Shown here: positions 54,804-62,726 of the stretch, in pieces
Numbering within the stretch: the stretch's first letter is position 1
How the letters are laid out: the number at the start of each line of letters is the position of its first letter
Source: an uncultured Clostridia bacterium
GTDB lineage: Bacteria > Bacillota > Clostridia > UBA1381
DNA length: 64,000 nt
Direction: 5' to 3'
Assembly (NCBI GenBank): GCA_947623955.1
Contig: CANQIP010000056.1
Span: 62,001-126,000, forward strand
Made by a program: the position numbers and the translations under genes
The notes under the pieces: model-generated
Database searches by the model: none
What the model saw: only the letters and a program-made list of their open reading frames with translations
Told to the model about the DNA's origin: nothing

Positions 54804-56027
54804 ATGCAAAAACCGGAACTGCTTGCCCCGGGGGGCAGTCTTGAAAAGCTGAAAACCGCAATCGACTACGGCGCGGACGCGGTGTATATAGGCGGCGAAT
54901 CGTTTTCGCTGCGCGCTGCTGCGGAGAACTTTTCCCCGTCCGACATGGCGGAGGGTATAAAATACGCCCACGACCGCGGCAAAAAGGTATACCTCACCGC
55001 CAACATAATACCTCACAACGAGGATATAGTCCAATTTGAGGCGTTTGTGAACGAAATACGCCCCATGGGCTTTGACGCGGTGCTTATCGCCGACCTCGGA
55101 CTGTTCGGCATGATGCGCTCGCTCGCGCCCGAAATACCGATACACGTAAGCACGCAGGCGAACAACGTTAACTACAAGTCCGCGCAGATGTGGCACGAAA
55201 TGGGCGCGAAACGCGTCGTACTGGCGCGGGAAATGTCGCTTGCGGAAATTGCCGAAATACGAAAAAACACGCCCGACACGCTTGAAATCGAAGCGTTTGT
55301 GCATGGCGCGATGTGCATATCGTATTCGGGCAGGTGCCTTTTGTCGAACTACATGACGGGACGCGACTCGAACCTCGGCGCGTGCGCTCACCCGTGCAGG
55401 TGGAACTACAAGCTTGTCGAGGAAACGCGCCCGGGCGAGTACATGGACGTGTTTGAAAACGAACGCGGCACGTTTATCTTCAATTCAAAGGACTTGTGCA
55501 TGATACGCCATATACCCGAGCTTATCGCGAGTGGCATAACGAGTTTTAAGATTGAGGGACGCGTAAAGACCCCGTACTACGTCGCGACCGTCGTCGGCGC
55601 GTACAGGCGCGAAATCGACCGTTACCTTGCCGACCCCAAGCATTACATTTTTAGCGAATCGGAGTACGACGAGCTTTGCAAGGTGAGCCACCGACCGTAT
55701 TACACGGGCTTTTACTTCGGCAAGCCCGACGCGGATGCGCAGGTGTACACGTCAAGCTCGTATATACGCGACTACGATCTTATCGGCATTGTGCGGTCGT
55801 ACGACGCGGAAACGGGAGTTGCCGAAATCTCGCAGCGCAACCGCTTTTTTAGGGGTGACAAGGCGGAAATTATCCGACCCATGCAGCCGTTTTTTACGCA
55901 GACGATCGAGCGTATGACGGACGCGGACGGCAACGAAATCGACGTCGCGAACCACGCGGAACAAATCGTGAAAATAAAAATGACCGAGCCCGTCACCGCG
56001 GGCTCGATGCTGAGAAAGAAACGGTAA
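54804..56027 (+). CDS. U32 family protein, TrhP/YrrO-like tRNA hydroxylation factor
   Basis: Peptidase family U32 members are mostly RNA-modification enzymes. The TrhP/YrrO branch makes 5-hydroxyuridine at tRNA position 34 from prephenate-dependent chemistry. The 407-residue protein has the U32 barrel start PELLAPGGSLEKLKTAI and the conserved core AMCISYSGRCLLSNYMTGRD. Cysteines 171, 178, 194 and 198 probably bind an iron-sulfur cluster. A C-terminal beta-domain follows (about residue 320 onward). CAAAGGAG precedes ATG 54804. The nearby trmR gene encodes the likely next enzyme in the same pathway. A different U32 role, such as RlhA-like rRNA hydroxylation, cannot be excluded. Confidence 0.88.
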   Translation: MQKPELLAPGGSLEKLKTAIDYGADAVYIGGESFSLRAAAENFSPSDMAEGIKYAHDRGKKVYLTANIIPHNEDIVQFEAFVNEIRPMGFDAVLIADLGLFGMMRSLAPEIPIHVSTQANNVNYKSAQMWHEMGAKRVVLAREMSLAEIAEIRKNTPDTLEIEAFVHGAMCISYSGRCLLSNYMTGRDSNLGACAHPCRWNYKLVEETRPGEYMDVFENERGTFIFNSKDLCMIRHIPELIASGITSFKIEGRVKTPYYVATVVGAYRREIDRYLADPKHYIFSESEYDELCKVSHRPYYTGFYFGKPDADAQVYTSSSYIRDYDLIGIVRSYDAETGVAEISQRNRFFRGDKAEIIRPMQPFFTQTIERMTDADGNEIDVANHAEQIVKIKMTEPVTAGSMLRKKR

Positions 56028-56044
56028 AATAAAAACCACACCTC

Positions 56045-56073
56045 TTGACACATATCATGAGGTGTGGTATAAT
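56045..56073 (+). promoter_or_regulatory. Consensus promoter of antitoxin RNA 1
   Basis: Exact TTGACA (56045-56050), 17-bp spacer, exact TATAAT (56068-56073), set in GGTGTGGTATAATAG. No open reading frame with a ribosome-binding site follows, so it drives a non-coding RNA. Confidence 0.88.
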
Positions 56074-56079
56074 AGTCGT

Positions 56080-56167
56080 ACAAAGCGGATGTTCCGCAAT
56101 TTTGGTTATAGGGTAAAAATTCTACCCCTAAGTATCTGTTACGTCAATAACAGATACTTATTTTTTT
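56080..56167 (+). ncRNA. Antisense antitoxin RNA of type I locus 1
   Basis: The predicted transcript of about 88 nt runs from the consensus promoter to a strong terminator. It has a hairpin GCGGATGTTCCGC, a second GGGTA/TACCC and a 13-bp terminator stem (56129-56141 with 56148-56160) followed by seven T's. It is complementary to the 3' end of the toxin mRNA on the other strand, as in TxpA/RatA and BsrG/SR4 pairs. Confidence 0.75.
56129..56167 (+). terminator. Terminator of antitoxin RNA 1
   Basis: TAAGTATCTGTTA (56129-56141) pairs perfectly with 56148-56160 around CGTCAA, then TTTTTTT. The toxin stop codon on the minus strand falls in the 3' arm. Confidence 0.92.
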
Positions 56168-56247
56168 ATCCCAAATAGCACAACCAATGTCAGCGTTAGA
56201 ATTGTCTCAAACGCTGATAACGCGACGACTGCGTCATACACCGTCAT
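56158..56247 (-). CDS. Holin-like type I toxin peptide
   Basis: A 29-residue peptide starting MTVYDAVVALSAF, followed by a hydrophobic helix and ending GIKK. This matches the Hol_Tox family (MTVYEALxLM... then a membrane helix and a Lys-rich tail), which includes TxpA/BsrG-like toxins that act on the membrane. GGAGGGAGG lies 7 bases before ATG 56247; an upstream ATG at 56253 is worse placed. It has its own promoter (56306-56334) and faces an antisense RNA from 56045. The RBS region contains short inverted repeats (GGTGTTCCGACACC and CTCCGGAG) that may limit translation. Confidence 0.82.
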   Translation of the reverse strand: MTVYDAVVALSAFETILTLTLVVLFGIKK

Positions 56248-56305
56248 ACGCATTCCTCCCTCCGGAGTGGTGTCGGAACACCCGCGCATACGCTATTACG
56301 CTTAC

Positions 56306-56334
56306 ATTATATCACTCAATATTGAGTTTGTCGA
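56306..56334 (-). promoter_or_regulatory. Promoter of holin-like toxin, with palindromic spacer
   Basis: Minus strand: TCGACA (56334-56329), 17-bp spacer, TATAAT (56311-56306). The spacer contains a perfect 14-bp palindrome ACTCAATATTGAGT (56314-56327), which could be an operator. Confidence 0.78.
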
Positions 56335-56362
56335 GAAAAGACACTGTTTTGTAATATAAGCG

Positions 56363-57031
56363 TTAAATTTTCACCGACACGGTCACGCCGTCGCCGAGGG
56401 GGAGAATAGCGGTTTGCAATTCTTTGTGCGCCATAAGCGCGTCGATATACGCGCGGAGCCGTTTCACAATCGTGATTTTCCTTCTCACGACATGGTTATC
56501 GTTGGCGGTCATACCCTTGTACAGAATATTGTCCGAAATAAGCACGCCGCCCTTTTTCAACAGCCTTACGCACTCGTCGAGCATATTCACGTAATGCGCT
56601 TTCGGACCGTCGAGGAATATCATATCGAACGAACTTTCATCGTCAATATACGCGAGATAGTCCTTCGCGTCAGCCTCGATTACATCTATCCTATCCGCGA
56701 ACCCCGCATTTTTAATATTTTCACGCGCGAGCCGCACCATTTTTTCATCATATTCGAGCGTCGTTATACGGCAGCTTTTCGGCGTGTTTTTCGCCATAAG
56801 CAGCGCGCTGTACCCTATCGCCGTACCGACCTCAAGTATTTTTTTCGGCTTTTTTATCCTGCACATGACTGTCAAAAACCTTGCCGACTCCGGCTCTATT
56901 ATCGGCACGTCGTTTGCCGCCGCGTAATCCTCGAGACCGCGCAGAAACGCGTCGTCATGCGATATATGCGACCGCAGATAATCCGTTATATACGGCGGCA
57001 CAATCGCGTTCAAATCATATTCGGTTGACAT
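56363..57031 (-). CDS. trmR: tRNA 5-hydroxyuridine methyltransferase (TrmR/YrrM-like)
   Basis: An O-methyltransferase of family 3. In Bacillus, TrmR (YrrM) methylates 5-hydroxyuridine at tRNA position 34 to 5-methoxyuridine. The start is ATG 57031, with AAGGGTGA just upstream; the open frame to 57073 would overlap mltG. The 222-residue protein has the SAM loop ILEVGTAIGYSA (residues 65-76), FLDGPK with the metal-binding Asp, and the VLISDN motif. It follows mltG by 13 bases, the same pairing as yrrL-yrrM in Bacillus. The U32 gene nearby would supply the hydroxylated substrate. A catechol-type small-molecule methyltransferase is the alternative, less likely given context. Confidence 0.87.
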   Translation of the reverse strand: MSTEYDLNAIVPPYITDYLRSHISHDDAFLRGLEDYAAANDVPIIEPESARFLTVMCRIKKPKKILEVGTAIGYSALLMAKNTPKSCRITTLEYDEKMVRLARENIKNAGFADRIDVIEADAKDYLAYIDDESSFDMIFLDGPKAHYVNMLDECVRLLKKGGVLISDNILYKGMTANDNHVVRRKITIVKRLRAYIDALMAHKELQTAILPLGDGVTVSVKI

Positions 57032-57044
57032 ATATTCACCCTTA

Positions 57045-58130
57045 TCACTGTTTAAGACTGTCCTGATTTTCAATCGCGCTGCCGTCCACCGACACAGCCG
57101 GATCCGCGCCGTTCATGGCTGCGAGATGATCCTCGTACGTCGTCGAGAACACGTGCGAACCGTCCTTACCCACAACGAAATAATACGCGTCCGTAGCCTC
57201 CGGATAAAGCGCGGCTCGTATGCTGTCGATACCGGGGTTACAGATAGGGCCTATCGGGAAATCGGGGTAAATGTACGTGTTGTACGGCGAGTCGATCTTC
57301 GTGTCGGCAATCGACAGCGTGGGCTTTCTTTCGTGAAGTATGTACTGCACCGTCGCGCACGACTGGAATTTCATACCCGAGTTTCTTCTATTATAAAACA
57401 CACCCGCGACCTTCGCCATTTCGGACACATCGCCCGCCTCGCGCTCCACGATTGACGCCATCGTCACAACCTGATCGACCGTCAAGCCGAGACTCTGTGC
57501 GCGCGCCTTGTACTCGTCGGTGAACTGACTGTCGAACGCCGCGAGCATTAAATCAATAATGTAATGCGCGTCCGCGCCCTCGGGTATCTCATACGTCGCG
57601 GGGAACAAATACCCCTCCATAACGCCGTCGCGCTGCGGCAGACCCTTTAAGAAATCGTAATCGTAATCGTCGGGGTTAAGCGCGGCGTAAAAATCCTGCC
57701 ACCCCACAATACCCGCCTCGTCGAATTTCTGGGCTATCTGCTTGATCTCGTAGCCCTCGGGAATGGTGATCTTCGTAACGTCGCGGCTGTCTGTCACGAG
57801 CAAATCGAGTATCTGCGCGTAGCTCATACCGTCCTCGATCGTCGCCGTACCGGGCTGGAACTTACCGTCGTAGCCGCCGAGCTTTGCCTGAATACGGAAC
57901 ACCACGGGGTATTTTATAATACCCTCCTCGCTCAGCATATCTGCGACGGACGCGCTGCCCGCGCCTTCAGCCACATTTATTTTTACCGAACTGCCCGCGA
58001 CCGATACGCCGCCGCTGTCTTTCATGACAACTCCCGCGCCGATAAGACATACCGCAACGATGACCGCCGCGATTATAACGGGTATCTTCCACTTGCCGCG
58101 CCGCGGCTCATGTACCTTTACTGACATCAT
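57045..58130 (-). CDS. mltG: Endolytic murein transglycosylase MltG
   Basis: Cleaves nascent peptidoglycan at the outer face of the membrane, setting glycan strand length. The 361-residue protein has a short basic cytoplasmic tail and one membrane anchor (residues about 16-36). A LysM-like subdomain and the YceG/MltG catalytic domain follow. Key motifs are GYLFPATY (173-180), ASIVEREAG with the likely catalytic Glu229, VFYNR, YNTYIYPDFPIGPICNPG and YYFVV near the end. AGGGGGC precedes two adjacent ATGs (58130 and 58127); either could be used. The promoter lies at 58161-58189 and the gene is in an operon with trmR. Confidence 0.94.
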   Translation of the reverse strand: MMSVKVHEPRRGKWKIPVIIAAVIVAVCLIGAGVVMKDSGGVSVAGSSVKINVAEGAGSASVADMLSEEGIIKYPVVFRIQAKLGGYDGKFQPGTATIEDGMSYAQILDLLVTDSRDVTKITIPEGYEIKQIAQKFDEAGIVGWQDFYAALNPDDYDYDFLKGLPQRDGVMEGYLFPATYEIPEGADAHYIIDLMLAAFDSQFTDEYKARAQSLGLTVDQVVTMASIVEREAGDVSEMAKVAGVFYNRRNSGMKFQSCATVQYILHERKPTLSIADTKIDSPYNTYIYPDFPIGPICNPGIDSIRAALYPEATDAYYFVVGKDGSHVFSTTYEDHLAAMNGADPAVSVDGSAIENQDSLKQ

Positions 58131-58160
58131 TATGCCCCCTTAAACCAATTATATTACCTT

Positions 58161-58189
58161 ATTGTACAACAAATTATCTTTTTCGTCAA
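58161..58189 (-). promoter_or_regulatory. Promoter of mltG-trmR
   Basis: Minus strand: TTGACG (58189-58184), 17-bp spacer, TACAAT (58166-58161), about 30 bases before the mltG start. Confidence 0.78.
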
Positions 58190-58292
58190 GTTTTGTACCG
58201 TTTTGTCACATATGCGCCGCGCGAGGGGAAAAATTTTAAAAATATATCCGAAAAAATACAAAATAACACTTCCATTTTTGTTAAAAGTGTGA

Positions 58293-58303
58293 TATAATAT
58301 AAT
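58293..58303 (+). promoter_or_regulatory. Probable -10 region of the esterase gene
   Basis: Two overlapping TATAAT hexamers (58293-58298 and 58298-58303) lie 47-57 bases before the start codon. No good -35 hexamer is found at 16-18 bp, so regulation by an activator is possible. Confidence 0.5.
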
Positions 58304-58349
58304 TTAACTTTATGGCACGGACAAAAAAATATAAAAAGGAGAGAATGAG

Positions 58350-61300
58350 ATGAACAAACACATTAAAAAACTGCTCTGCGCGGCAGTGTCGCTTGCGATG
58401 GTCGCGGGTACAATCGTACTGCCGCTATCCGCAAGCGCGGAAATAACTCCCATTTTTGACGGCGATACCGTTGAAAAGGAGTGGAAATTCGACTTCGGCG
58501 CAGATGGAGCGACGCCCGATACCGGTTTTACGCTTGTAACGCCCGACACGAGCTTTGTCACGAACAAAGTCGGCGAAGACCAGTACGGATTTTTGGGCAT
58601 AGGCGAAGAGGACTACAAGCTCACAAACCGCTACGACGGCTGGACTACGCAGAAGGGTCAGAAAATCGAGCTTGAAGCCGGCGGCGGCGAAGGCGCAAAT
58701 GACGCTATAGGCGTTGTCGGTGCGGGCGGCACGGAAGAAAACGCGGGCAAGGATATTTACGGCAATCAGGCTGACATATACTATCCGACGCGTTTTGCCC
58801 TGAAGGTTGCGGATGATACATACTACAGAGTACGCGCAACGGTTACGACGCTCGACCCCACACAGGACGCCACCGTTTCGCTTTACACGGAGAGAAAGCA
58901 CCCGATTTATACCGAACAAACAATCGAAGCGGGCGAGACTTACACGGAAAGCTTTTCTGTAAGAGTAACTCCGATTTATTATGAAAAGTCAACACCTATA
59001 GGTCAAATTCCAGACGAGATGCTGACGGTCGGCGTGCTCGGAGAAAACTCCGCGCTCGTATCGGTTGAAATTCAGAAGGTTCAGTCATTCCCGACAGTCT
59101 GGGTACTCGGCGACTCGACGGTTACGGACGGAAACACGACATTGCCGTTCTTCCCGCTCCAGAATTACACCGGCGTAGGCACGGGTCTTACAAAGTATCT
59201 GCGCCGTGATTACACTGTGGTAAACGAGGGCGAGAGCGGACTTGACGCGCATGACAACAATCACTTTAACATGGTTTCAAGCCGTATAAAAGCGGGCGAC
59301 TATATGTACGTCGAATACGGTCACAATCATAAGAGCGACGACGGACCGACGGATTATGTAAACTGTCTCGATAAATATTATAACACGTGCAATAGCACAG
59401 GCGCGAAGCTGATAATCGTAAGCCCCGTACAGAGTGATAATAACTGGAACGATACGGAAAAGAAATGGGTTGACCGTTTCGGCGGCGAAAACAACTTTGC
59501 GGGAATGGGCAAAAAATATGTTGCCGGTAAGGTTACCGCGGGCGCGACGGATATAGCGTTTGCCGACCTTACAAAGACGAGCGTTGAATTTGTCGATCAG
59601 GTAACGGAAAACGGCGGCAATGTTAAAACGGCGGCACAGTTCTATTATCAGACAAATAAAGGCGGCGGCACCGATGTATCTCATCCGAACGACGCGGGCG
59701 CGGAAAACTTTGCGTATTGTTTCTTTAAAGCGGCAAAGGAGAACGACGATGCAACACAAGCGGCTGTATTAAGGGATTTACTTGACAAGATGACAACGGA
59801 GCAGCCTAATCTTGTTTCAGCCGATATAGTCGAGGGAGGACTCGGCGGCGGCGCATGGCCCCAATATATTGTGCCTACCGATGAGAAATACCCCGTTGTT
59901 ATCAACGACATACAATTTAATGCGGACGGCACCGTAAAGCAGGTTGACGTAACCACTCGCGACGCTGTAACGCCGTTTACCACATACGGAATTATCGTTA
60001 TCACCGTATATAAAGAGAACGGCGAGGAAAAGGGTAAGTTTTACGCTGTAAACCAGGTTGACCACTCCACCGGAAAAGGTCCGCAGACAATTACATCCTT
60101 TAGGGGCGAACCGACAAACCTTGTGCTTGAGGAAGGCGACACGTATGAGGCGGTTGTTCTTCAAGCCGAGGACAGCAACGATGGCTTGAAGGTTGTTGAG
60201 GACGGCACTGTTTACTCCGCGGTTTACAAGCCCACGGATATAGCGGAGCAGCTTATCTTAAACGAAGATAAAGACGGCAACGAAGACTTTGACTATTTCG
60301 GAGTTGACTATGACGGAACGGCAAGCCTTAGCGGCAAAAACGACTGGACACAAATAGGCAGCGCGGCAATTACAAGTCTTTTGCAAGAGCAGGGCGATAC
60401 AAAATATGTAGAGCTTACGTCAACGGGCAAAAAGCCGGAAGGCGGCAGCGGCTCGTTCTACTATGATAAGTCTCTCGCGCACGAAATCGGAACGACCGGC
60501 AGATACATGATTGCGGCGGATATGCAGTTCGTTTCGGGCGGCGGCATGACATTCAATCTTACAAACGGTCATGATGCAAAACACCTCGGCGGTGTGGAAA
60601 GTCTGCACCTGTTTGACGTATCGGCAGACGGCAAAATAACAAGCGGCTCCGCGGATGCGGGTACAATATCCGCAACATCATTCACCAATGTTCAGGCAAT
60701 TCTCGACATGGATCTCGGAACGCTTGAAATCACGGTAGCGGGCAACGACCCCGTAACCGTTCAGCTTGACAACTACAAGACGACTTCAACCGATGTAAAG
60801 CCGTCAAAGCTTACCCAGTTTATGTTCGGCTCAACAAAAGAGGCTGCGTTCGACGTAAAGGTTGCGAGCCTTACCGTAGCAGTTCTTAAGCCTAAGGCTT
60901 TGCCCGAAAAGACTGCTAACGTAGAGGCGTCTGAAGACACGCACGGTACGGTTTCGATAGTTGAGGGAACGGGAGCCGCGCCTATAGAAACCGGCTACAC
61001 GCTCTCCTACTCGGGCGGCAAGGCTGTTGTAACATCCGACAAGGCGGGCAGCGCAACGCTTATCGACGCTAAATACAATGCGGGTAAGCTTGACACCGTA
61101 AAGACTACACCGATCACATTTACCGCAGCGGGTACACAAAGCGTTGACGTGACCGAGGGCAATACGCTCATGCTCTGGACGGCTCTTTCGGGCGACGGTT
61201 CAATGCAGCCGCTCACGAATGCGATTACAGCCGAGGAAGTACCAGTAACCGACGGCAAATCAATTACCGCGCCCCTTAATACCATAGTTACCGCAAAGGC

Positions 61301-62315
61301 TGAGGCGGCGGAAGGCTACGTATTTATGGGCTGGCAGGACGCGGACGGTGAAACGCTTTCGATGGATGCAAACTACACGTTCAGACTGCGCGACGACGTG
61401 ACAATAACCGCGAACTTCGTAAAAGAGCCGGGCGTTGAGGACGTAACGTCATTCGCGCTTTCGGCTGACAAGACGCGCATGAAGGCAGAGGCGGGTACAA
61501 TAAACGTAAACGTCATCGACGCGAAGGATGCTGACGGTACGCCGATTGCAAAGGTTACGAACGCCGACGCTCAGTGGTCGTGCGACGATACGGCGATAAC
61601 GGTTGCAGACGGCGTTGTTACGATCCCCGCGAACTATGACGCGGGCGCTAAAAAGACCGTTACAATAACGGCAACGCTGAACAGAATTACAAAGACAATT
61701 CCGATCGTTCTCTATTCGGCTAAGTCATACGAGGACTTCACAAACGTTGCAAAGGTAAGCGACTGGATCACGGACACATCGACAAATTCGTTTGGCGCAA
61801 TTATCGACACCGCGAGCGACAATACGTTCCCAGGTATGACGGCGCTCGGTAACGGAAAAGCGATTGTTCTCGGAAACGACTCAAACGGTGACAGTAAAAA
61901 GCTCGAATACGATAAGGATCTGGGACTTTCGGCGCACAAGGTATTAAAATTCGGTTTTGAAATAGAGTCGCACCAGAGAAGAACCGATAATAATGCAAGT
62001 GTTACTTTGCAGTTTGTAGATACCGAGGGAACCAAGGTATTTGACATAACGGTGGGAACCGGTAAGAATGTCAACTCCAGCTTTAACGGTACGGAAGTAA
62101 GCGGATTTACATTCGGAACAGCCGTAGCGGTCGACACCGAGCTTGACTTCACGACGAAGAAGATGAAGTACACGCTTACTGACGGCTCGGGCAGGAAACT
62201 TACGGATGGCGAGACTGACCTGACGGCAACCAATTTGGCTAAAATGTACTTCTCCGGCGTTTGGCAGTACGGAAAATTTGCGTTGGATAACGTCTACGCC
62301 GATTGGACGGATTAA
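58350..62315 (+). CDS. Secreted modular rhamnogalacturonan acetylesterase-like protein (CE12)
   Basis: Likely removes acetyl groups from rhamnogalacturonan I. The 1,321-residue protein has a signal peptide and an N-terminal beta-sandwich as in clostridial CE12 enzymes (residues about 40-245). The SGNH esterase domain follows, with nucleophile Ser256 in VLGDSTV and Asp442/His445 in DVSHPND. The oxyanion-hole Asn326 sits in YGHNH, where the family usually has GHND. The C-terminal half has two lectin-like beta-sandwiches (about residues 640-860 and 1125-1320), an InlB-type repeat with FMGWQD (about 970-1030), and an Ig-like domain (about 1035-1120). No SLH or dockerin is present. Strong RBS AAAAGGAGAG precedes ATG 58350. 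It works in the same polymer as the GH53 galactanase at 49401. Confidence 0.9.
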   Translation: MNKHIKKLLCAAVSLAMVAGTIVLPLSASAEITPIFDGDTVEKEWKFDFGADGATPDTGFTLVTPDTSFVTNKVGEDQYGFLGIGEEDYKLTNRYDGWTTQKGQKIELEAGGGEGANDAIGVVGAGGTEENAGKDIYGNQADIYYPTRFALKVADDTYYRVRATVTTLDPTQDATVSLYTERKHPIYTEQTIEAGETYTESFSVRVTPIYYEKSTPIGQIPDEMLTVGVLGENSALVSVEIQKVQSFPTVWVLGDSTVTDGNTTLPFFPLQNYTGVGTGLTKYLRRDYTVVNEGESGLDAHDNNHFNMVSSRIKAGDYMYVEYGHNHKSDDGPTDYVNCLDKYYNTCNSTGAKLIIVSPVQSDNNWNDTEKKWVDRFGGENNFAGMGKKYVAGKVTAGATDIAFADLTKTSVEFVDQVTENGGNVKTAAQFYYQTNKGGGTDVSHPNDAGAENFAYCFFKAAKENDDATQAAVLRDLLDKMTTEQPNLVSADIVEGGLGGGAWPQYIVPTDEKYPVVINDIQFNADGTVKQVDVTTRDAVTPFTTYGIIVITVYKENGEEKGKFYAVNQVDHSTGKGPQTITSFRGEPTNLVLEEGDTYEAVVLQAEDSNDGLKVVEDGTVYSAVYKPTDIAEQLILNEDKDGNEDFDYFGVDYDGTASLSGKNDWTQIGSAAITSLLQEQGDTKYVELTSTGKKPEGGSGSFYYDKSLAHEIGTTGRYMIAADMQFVSGGGMTFNLTNGHDAKHLGGVESLHLFDVSADGKITSGSADAGTISATSFTNVQAILDMDLGTLEITVAGNDPVTVQLDNYKTTSTDVKPSKLTQFMFGSTKEAAFDVKVASLTVAVLKPKALPEKTANVEASEDTHGTVSIVEGTGAAPIETGYTLSYSGGKAVVTSDKAGSATLIDAKYNAGKLDTVKTTPITFTAAGTQSVDVTEGNTLMLWTALSGDGSMQPLTNAITAEEVPVTDGKSITAPLNTIVTAKAEAAEGYVFMGWQDADGETLSMDANYTFRLRDDVTITANFVKEPGVEDVTSFALSADKTRMKAEAGTINVNVIDAKDADGTPIAKVTNADAQWSCDDTAITVADGVVTIPANYDAGAKKTVTITATLNRITKTIPIVLYSAKSYEDFTNVAKVSDWITDTSTNSFGAIIDTASDNTFPGMTALGNGKAIVLGNDSNGDSKKLEYDKDLGLSAHKVLKFGFEIESHQRRTDNNASVTLQFVDTEGTKVFDITVGTGKNVNSSFNGTEVSGFTFGTAVAVDTELDFTTKKMKYTLTDGSGRKLTDGETDLTATNLAKMYFSGVWQYGKFALDNVYADWTD

Positions 62316-62327
62316 AATTCAACTACC

Positions 62328-62357
62328 AAAAAAGACCCCCGCGGGGGTCTTTTTTTG
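62328..62357 (+). terminator. Terminator after the esterase gene
   Basis: AAAAAAGACCCCC and GGGGGTCTTTTTTT form a perfect stem with a tight GC centre and a run of T's, 13 bases after the stop codon. Confidence 0.93.
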
Positions 62358-62394
62358 CACCCATTACAATTACATAACAAAACCGCGGCGAATA

Positions 62395-62423
62395 TCGACA
62401 AAAAACGCGCGCGGTGGTATAAT
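62395..62423 (+). promoter_or_regulatory. Promoter of small hydrophobic peptide gene (locus 2)
   Basis: TCGACA (62395-62400), 17-bp spacer, TATAAT (62418-62423). The same -35 and -10 hexamers as the toxin promoter at 56306-56334. Confidence 0.8.
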
Positions 62424-62493
62424 ATACGGGTAATGGAATACGGAACGGAACGTAAAGGGCGGTTTGTCACTCTCTTTATAAGGGGGTGATAAT

Positions 62494-62559
62494 ATGGAAA
62501 TTATCGAAATGATAGTGATTTTACTTATTATAATATCACTTTATAATATCACTCATTGA
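62494..62559 (+). CDS. 21-residue hydrophobic peptide, probable type I toxin
   Basis: The peptide begins MEIIEMIVILLIIISL and is almost entirely a membrane helix, ending NITH. An excellent ribosome-binding site, AAGGGGGTGAT (62480-62490), lies 4-8 bases before ATG 62494. It has its own promoter and faces a convergent, consensus-promoted RNA on the minus strand, the same layout as the holin-like toxin locus at 56 kb. It is not a recognisable Hol_Tox sequence; toxin identity is inferred from size, hydrophobicity and the antisense partner. A 70-base leader contains GGCGGTTTGTC, whose inverse complement lies beyond the gene at 62629-62639. Confidence 0.68.
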   Translation: MEIIEMIVILLIIISLYNITH

Positions 62560-62577
62560 GCTAATAAAACATATAAA

Positions 62578-62662
62578 GAAATAGCCGCCCCAAACGTCAC
62601 AGGTGACGGCTATTTTACCGTAACTTAGGACAAACCGCCTTTAAAGCGGCTATCCGTTCTGT
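62578..62662 (-). ncRNA. Antisense antitoxin RNA of type I locus 2
   Basis: The predicted minus-strand transcript of about 85 nt runs from the promoter at 62669-62697 to a hairpin ATAGCCG/CGGCTAT with an inner GTCAC/GTGAC stem, followed by TTTCTTTAT. It has no open frame with a ribosome-binding site. It converges on the 3' side of the 21-residue peptide gene, so the two transcripts overlap if the peptide mRNA extends past about 62580. Confidence 0.7.
62581..62616. terminator. Shared terminator hairpin of locus 2
   Basis: ATAGCCG (62581-62587) pairs with CGGCTAT (62607-62613), with an inner GTCA-CAGG-TGAC hairpin. TTTTA follows on the plus strand and TTTCTTTAT on the minus strand, so it can end transcripts in both directions. 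Confidence 0.75.
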
Positions 62663-62668
62663 ATGTCT

Positions 62669-62697
62669 ATTATACCACACCCCACCGCACATGTCAA
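62669..62697 (-). promoter_or_regulatory. Consensus promoter of antitoxin RNA 2
   Basis: Minus strand: exact TTGACA (62697-62692), 17-bp spacer, exact TATAAT (62674-62669), in the same GGTGTGGTATAATAG block as the antitoxin promoter at 56045. Confidence 0.88.
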
Positions 62698-62726
62698 GGG
62701 TGTGGTTTTTTAATTTCATATGAAAG

